Below are positions 59,982 to 64,000 of a stretch of DNA of 64,000 nt, piece by piece. The position numbers and the translations under genes are program-made. The notes under the pieces were generated by a model. The model was given only the letters and a program-made list of their open reading frames with translations, had not been told where the DNA came from and ran no database searches. Where the stretch lies: assembly GCF_030814695.1 (NCBI RefSeq), contig NZ_JAUSVL010000001.1, forward strand, positions 5,182,227 to 5,246,226, given 5' to 3'. This DNA is from Oligosphaera ethanolica (GTDB taxonomy: Bacteria; Verrucomicrobiota; Lentisphaeria; Oligosphaerales; Oligosphaeraceae). The first letter of the stretch is position 1, and each line of letters opens with the position of its first letter.

Positions 59982-61166
59982 ATGGGTATGAATGACACGC
60001 CCCTCGCCAATCGCGTCCACATCGGCATTTTCGGCCGCCGCAATGCCGGTAAGTCCAGTCTGATCAACGCAATCACTGGCCAGGACCTCGCTATCGTCTC
60101 GGCAGTCAAAGGCACCACCACCGACCCCGTTTTCAAGACCATGGAAATCCTGCCCATTGGCCCCGTCGTGCTTATCGATACCGCCGGCACCGACGACGAT
60201 AGCGAGCTCGGTGCCCTGCGCGTCAGCAAAACTCGCCAAGTCATCAACAAAAGCGACGTGGCCGTTCTAGTCGTCGACGCTGCCGAGGGCCTCAACAGCG
60301 ACGACCGGGACCTGCTCGCGCTCTTCCAAGCCAAGAATATCCCCGCCGTCGTTGTCTTTAACAAGAGCGACCTGGCGCCTGCACCGGCGCCAGCAGTTGC
60401 CGGCGTTCCCGCCATCGCCGTCAGCGCCCGCAGCGGCGAAAATATCCACGCGTTGAAAGAGCTCATCGCCACCCTGCATAAACAGGAGCACAGCGCGCCG
60501 CTGGTCGCCGACCTGCTGCAGCCTCAGGATCTGGTGCTGCTGGTGATTCCCGTGGATGCTGCCGCGCCCAAAGGCCGGCTGATTCTGCCACAACAGCAGG
60601 TCATGCGGGACATCCTCGATGCCGACGCCGTCGCCATGGCCTGCCAGCTGCCGGCATTGCCCGACATCATGCGCCGCTACGGCCAAGACATCCGTCTGGT
60701 CATCACCGACAGCCAGGCATTCGCCGAAGTCGGCACCGTCGTGCCCGACGACATTCCCCTGACGTCCTTCTCCATCCTCTTCGCACGCTACAAAGGCATT
60801 CTGCCCGCCGCCATCGCCGCCGCCAAGGCCATCGAAGCCCTCGCCGACGGCGACCGCGTCCTCATCTCCGAAGGCTGCACCCACCACCGTCAATGCGACG
60901 ATATCGGAACCGTCAAAATCCCCCGCTGGCTCAAGCAGTTCAGCGGCAAGAACATCGTCATCGAAACCAGCTCCGGAACGCAATTCCCCGAAGACCTCCG
61001 GCCCTACAAAGTCATCATCCACTGCGGCTCGTGCATGCTCAACGAACGCGAAGTGCGCTACCGCTACCAATGTGCCGCCGACCAAGGCGTGCCTATGACC
61101 AACTACGGGCTCGTTATCGCACACGTCAACGGCATCCTCCAACGCGCCATCAAACCGCTGGCCTGA
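59982..61166 (+). CDS. hydF: [FeFe]-hydrogenase maturation GTPase HydF
   Basis: A 394-residue protein: an N-terminal GTPase domain (GRRNAGKSS near residues 18-26, DTAGTDDD, NKSD) and a C-terminal cluster-binding domain with CTHHRQC near residue 305 and HCGSC near 347, the HydF ligand pattern. HydF is the scaffold that receives the diiron subcluster from HydE and HydG and transfers it to HydA. GGAGGAT precedes the ATG with good spacing. It ends the maturation operon. Confidence 0.97.
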   Translation: MGMNDTPLANRVHIGIFGRRNAGKSSLINAITGQDLAIVSAVKGTTTDPVFKTMEILPIGPVVLIDTAGTDDDSELGALRVSKTRQVINKSDVAVLVVDAAEGLNSDDRDLLALFQAKNIPAVVVFNKSDLAPAPAPAVAGVPAIAVSARSGENIHALKELIATLHKQEHSAPLVADLLQPQDLVLLVIPVDAAAPKGRLILPQQQVMRDILDADAVAMACQLPALPDIMRRYGQDIRLVITDSQAFAEVGTVVPDDIPLTSFSILFARYKGILPAAIAAAKAIEALADGDRVLISEGCTHHRQCDDIGTVKIPRWLKQFSGKNIVIETSSGTQFPEDLRPYKVIIHCGSCMLNEREVRYRYQCAADQGVPMTNYGLVIAHVNGILQRAIKPLA

Positions 61167-61262
61167 AGTGTAACCGCCATGGACTTGATGAACTAGCCAT
61201 AGACCGGCTGTCCGCCGCGTCCACTGAGTCCACTCTGCCTGCGCCCCCACCCTCACAAGCGC

Positions 61263-61298
61263 AAAAAGCCCCCCGGGTCATTGCTGATCCGAGGGGCT
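61263..61298 (-). terminator. Terminator of rpmA
   Basis: On the minus strand AGCCCCTCGGATCA pairs with TGACCCGGGGGGCT (small bulge) and is followed by a run of five T. Located 32 bp after the rpmA stop codon, convergent with hydF. Confidence 0.75.
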
Positions 61299-61329
61299 AC
61301 AATGTCTGTTGCTAGCGTTCTTGCTCGCT

Positions 61330-61596
61330 TCAGCCCGCAGTCACGGTTTCCACGATGGGCAGAATGTTGACGCTGCGGTTGGTCTTGCCAAACTGCACCA
61401 CGCCGTCGCACAGCGCGAACAGAGTGAAATCACGGCCCAAGCCGACGTTCTTGCCCGGCCGGAAGACGGTGCCGCACTGGCGGACGATGATGCTGCCGGC
61501 GCTGACGGTCTGGCCGCCGTAGGCCTTCACACCACGGTATTTCGGATTGCTGTCACGACCGTTGCGGCTTGAGGATTGACCCTTCTTATGTGCCAT
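61330..61596 (-). CDS. rpmA: 50S ribosomal protein L27
   Basis: An 88-residue bL27 protein with the full-length N-terminus [16 protein letters not shown], which reaches towards the peptidyl-transferase centre, and the family core [43 protein letters not shown] precedes the ATG. It is alone on the minus strand: rplU, usually directly upstream, is not seen to the right, and obg is not downstream. Confidence 0.97.
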   Translation of the reverse strand: MAHKKGQSSSRNGRDSNPKYRGVKAYGGQTVSAGSIIVRQCGTVFRPGKNVGLGRDFTLFALCDGVVQFGKTNRSVNILPIVETVTAG

Positions 61597-61730
61597 AATA
61601 GTACCTCCATTCGACGTTCATATATGATGACTATGCCTTGATCAAAGCATGACTTAGCAACAAAGATTATCAAATATAGCCCCAAAAGCATGAACTGCAA
61701 CGAAAAACAAGCCCATTTCCAGGAAAAATC

Positions 61731-62042
61731 ATAACCGGGACGCCATTGATAACAGCCGGCCACCAGCGCCGCCTCTTTCCGGGCGGGACACTGAGCGTTT
61801 TTATGGACGCAATGGACACATCCTGGCCGTCGCGCCAGTGAGTCCCCGGTGTCCCGGCAGTCCACAACCGGTCCCCAGCGTCCAAGGCGTCATTCCCCAT
61901 GGTCCAGAAAGTCCCCACAGTCCAATCCATGGGACCATGCCTCATGAGTCCGTGAGTCCTCGCCCCAGCGCGCAGTCGCCAAGGTGTCTCCCCGGTCCCA
62001 GTGGTCCTCCGGCACCGGCAAATATCAATCACTCCTATGTAA
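61731..62042. mobile_element. Inverted, degraded copy of the 26589-26911 element
   Basis: Bases about 61731-62042 are a reverse-complement copy of the element at 26589-26911 over nearly its full length, with the core CATGCCTCATGAGTCC. The left terminal repeat retains GCCATTGATAA but the rest is degraded (17 of 22 bases); the right end retains TATCAATCAC and runs into the adjacent 117-bp repeat. No target duplication is visible. Confidence 0.65.
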
Positions 62043-62265
62043 CCTGCTGCCGCAAAGGTCGGCGGTAATCAAGGTTGAATGACTGGGCGGCGGCGGGCCG
62101 TGGGTTTCCTGCAAATTGTCCCCGGTGTTTTCCCCACCGGGGTGGTTACTCCTATGAAACACGCTGCCGCAAAGGTCGGCGGAAATCAAGGTCGGATGGC
62201 TGGACGGCGGCGGGCCGCAGGTTTCCTGCAAATTGTCCCAGCGAAGCGCCGGGGTGTACACTGAC
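62032..62265. repeat. Two tandem 117-bp repeat units (right end)
   Basis: Units begin at 62032 and 62149, exactly 117 bp apart as at 500/617. The second ends GTGTACACTGACCGATTAC like the unit at 861-977. Between 62266 and 62411 no gene is visible. Confidence 0.85.
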
Positions 62266-62411
62266 CGATTACCTTCGGCGACACTGGTCACCACACGCGT
62301 CGTTTGCACTTGGCGCCGCCGGGGTTATTGTTCGCCCGGTCTTGCCCCGCGCACACCGCCTTGGGCAACGGGGAGTAGTTCTGATAACAGAATTTCGGGA
62401 GGTCTGTACTC

Positions 62412-63413
62412 ATGCCAGCAAACAAAAATCAGCTGTTGCGCCTCCAGGTCATTGTTGAGTTGTTGCGCAAGAACAGCTTCCCCAATTACAACCTCTTCAT
62501 GGCCGAAATGAAGCGGCGTGACCCTGCCGGAGCATACAATCTGTCAGACAAGACGTTTCAGCGCGACATTGCCGTCTTGCGCACGGAATTTGGGGCACCA
62601 GTCGACTACGAGCCGACTGAACACGGCTTTTTTCTGACCGACCTCGACTGGTACTCAGAAAAACTCATGGTCGAGCCCTTTGAGATGAAGAGCGCCGTTC
62701 TTGGCCAAATGGCTGCGCAGTCCCTGATGCCCGAACCCCTGCGCTCAGAAATCAATAAGGCCGTGCAGGCACTGCTGACCCGCAATAAAACGGGCTTTGG
62801 CGATTCGGCTGAACTTGACATGATGCAGGTCATCAACCCAGTGCAACTGCCGCTCTCACCAGATATCTTTTGCACCGTCTTCAAAGCATGGGAAAAACGG
62901 CGGCGGCTGCGTCTGAGTTACAGCACCGCCAAGGGCAAGGAAAGCGACAAAATCTTTGAACCCCATGTGATCGCCTGGCAGGCCGGCGTCTGGTATCTCA
63001 AAGGACGTCTGGTCGGCACACCGAAATACCGCTACAGCAAACCCCTCAACACCATTCTCGCCCTGCATCGCATCAGCGCCGCCGAGATGACTGACGAGTC
63101 CTTCGCCAGTGACAAGCATCTCCTGGACGGTATCAACGATGGCAAGCTGTTCAATTTCCCGCGCCTGGCGGAAGTCCGCCTGCACGTCCAAGCCGATTCC
63201 GCCAAACCCTTCCGCGAACGCTATGCCAACAAGCCGAGTTGCCTGCAGGAAAAGAGCGATGGCTCCCTACTGCTGACCCTGCACGATGTCGCCGAACACG
63301 AAGCTATCGATCTGATCTTCTGGGCCCGCGGCCAGGTCAAAGTCCTCAGCCCCGACTCGCTCCGCCAGGCTGTTGTCGGCATCGCCAAAACTGTCCTGCG
63401 CCTGCAAAGCTGA
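62412..63413 (+). CDS. WYL-domain transcriptional regulator
   Basis: A 333-residue regulator. An N-terminal winged helix (LRLQVIVELLRKNSFPNYNLFMAEM, LSDKTFQRDIAVLRTEFGAPVDYEP) precedes a WYL sensor domain (KRRRLRLSYSTAKGKESDKIFEPHVIAWQAGVWYLKGRLVG). A C-terminal WCX-like domain follows (LAEVRLHVQADSAKPFRER). WYL domains sense nucleotides or other ligands, and such regulators control varied genes including defence loci. The target is unknown; no obvious partner genes adjoin it. It is followed convergently by the edge gene. Confidence 0.9.
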   Translation: MPANKNQLLRLQVIVELLRKNSFPNYNLFMAEMKRRDPAGAYNLSDKTFQRDIAVLRTEFGAPVDYEPTEHGFFLTDLDWYSEKLMVEPFEMKSAVLGQMAAQSLMPEPLRSEINKAVQALLTRNKTGFGDSAELDMMQVINPVQLPLSPDIFCTVFKAWEKRRRLRLSYSTAKGKESDKIFEPHVIAWQAGVWYLKGRLVGTPKYRYSKPLNTILALHRISAAEMTDESFASDKHLLDGINDGKLFNFPRLAEVRLHVQADSAKPFRERYANKPSCLQEKSDGSLLLTLHDVAEHEAIDLIFWARGQVKVLSPDSLRQAVVGIAKTVLRLQS

Positions 63414-63437
63414 GCCAACTCCTGTCGCCTCCCTCGC

Positions 63438-63998
63438 TCACACCGTCAGACACCGCGGGCGTTTCCACGCCTTACTGTCGGCAAAGCCCGGCAGTCGCGT
63501 GTTGATGCGCAGTATCTGCCACCGCTTCCCCACCATGCTGGCGTAGTCATCGAGATCCTGGAAGGAAAATCCCAGCGCATTGGGCGCCTGCGGCGATACG
63601 CCAAGCGCACAAAGCAACTTCAACAGATTGCGACTGCCCTCGCGCTCCTTTGCCAGATGGGTATAATTCTGGGCCACTTCCTCCCATGGGGCCTGCCTGG
63701 ATACCACCCACTTTGCCGGCGGCAGCGGCGACTTCCCGCTCTGCAGGTACAGCTGGTATGCTTGCGCGGTGGTTAATCCCTTCGGCCTTTTTTTCCGTGG
63801 CTGCCAGCACGTCGCCGTGTACCAAAGCAGATTGTTGCCGTGGCGATCGCGAAAACCCGTGCAAAGCCCCGGCCGCAACTCTTCAAGCTTTTTTACCAGG
63901 ATGGCTGCGTCAACACCGCGATAATGACCTACGGCATATATGAGAATATCACGATAGGTCATGCCCAACTCGGCCTCACTAAAGTTCTCCAGCCACAT
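63438..63998 (-). CDS. Uncharacterised protein, possibly truncated by the window edge
   Basis: A frame of 186 residues that begins at an ATG two bases from the window end, so it may extend further upstream. GLCTGFRDRHGNNLLWYTATCW resembles a single ankyrin-type repeat turn, and the rest (GLTTAQAYQLYLQSGKSPLPPAKWVVS, LALGVSPQAPNALGFSFQDLDDYASM style) is not recognised. Its composition and codon use look coding. No function can be assigned. Confidence 0.5.
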   Translation of the reverse strand: MWLENFSEAELGMTYRDILIYAVGHYRGVDAAILVKKLEELRPGLCTGFRDRHGNNLLWYTATCWQPRKKRPKGLTTAQAYQLYLQSGKSPLPPAKWVVSRQAPWEEVAQNYTHLAKEREGSRNLLKLLCALGVSPQAPNALGFSFQDLDDYASMVGKRWQILRINTRLPGFADSKAWKRPRCLTV

Positions 63999-64000
63999 GC

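Noticed and set aside
62079-62511. Overlapping frames across the 117-bp units
   Set aside because: They follow the repeat period and disappear where the repeat ends, and no family signature is present.

Overview
The window is GC-rich and dense in genes, and it fits a fermentative member of the PVC group, most likely Lentisphaerota or Kiritimatiellota. This is inferred from gene content because no rRNA is present. The pointers are three pseudopilins of the [14 protein letters not shown] type (Lentisphaerota and Planctomycetota genomes carry many), many large secreted glycoside-hydrolase-like proteins, a complete [FeFe]-hydrogenase maturation set, and abundant intergenic hairpin repeats.

Layout. 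1-980: repeats only, including 117-bp units. 1025-4078 (minus): hpt, a class B penicillin-binding protein and an MreD-like protein, starting beside a 9-bp minisatellite. 4411-11427 (plus): a membrane protein, a DUF362/ferredoxin protein, a SWIM-SNF2 helicase, a cysteine-cluster/glycosyltransferase fusion and a small basic repeat protein. 11510-12170: repeats. 12178-15249: a PdxR/MocR regulator divergent from pdxS-pdxT, with an operator-like palindrome between them. 15388-18085: a pseudopilin and a membrane-anchored kinase-like protein with a non-canonical EFG motif. 18599-26505: an operon of a LamG/beta-galactosidase-like protein, an FMN-binding split-barrel protein and a GH2-like giant. 26589-27266: two adjacent inverted-repeat elements. 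27448-38034: a secreted mosaic protein of about 3,529 residues. 38165-38462: a small transposon-like element with a perfect 8-bp target duplication. 38499-42477 (minus): a DUF5107/TPR protein and an uncharacterised protein. 42779-43468: a second pseudopilin, whose terminator T-run has been the target of another element. 44026-55391: a carbohydrate cluster with a CBM9-like/GH-like protein, GH43, GH127-like, a DUF6259-like protein and a Tat-exported sugar-isomerase-like protein. 55658-56356 (minus): a third pseudopilin. 56701-57033: a promoter and terminator around about 300 nt with no convincing gene, a candidate non-coding RNA. 57078-61166: TM1266-like, hydE, hydG, hydF. 61330-61596 (minus): rpmA. 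61731-62265: inverted copies of the left-end repeats. 62412-63413: a WYL regulator. 63438 to the edge: an unidentified gene, possibly partial.

The most unusual feature is the repeat system. Several elements of about 300-370 bp share 22-bp terminal inverted repeats beginning GTAA/GCAA, and two have perfect or near-perfect 8-bp target duplications, as for IS66-family insertions. Some carry long hairpins whose two arms differ between copies by paired, compensatory changes. Short minisatellites (9- and 10-bp units) sit next to genes and, once, inside one in frame.

Functionally, the window combines polysaccharide breakdown (arabinose/galactose-type glycosidases, secreted carbohydrate-binding proteins), hydrogenase cofactor assembly (consistent with H2-evolving fermentation) and de novo PLP synthesis. 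No hydrogenase structural gene is in the window.
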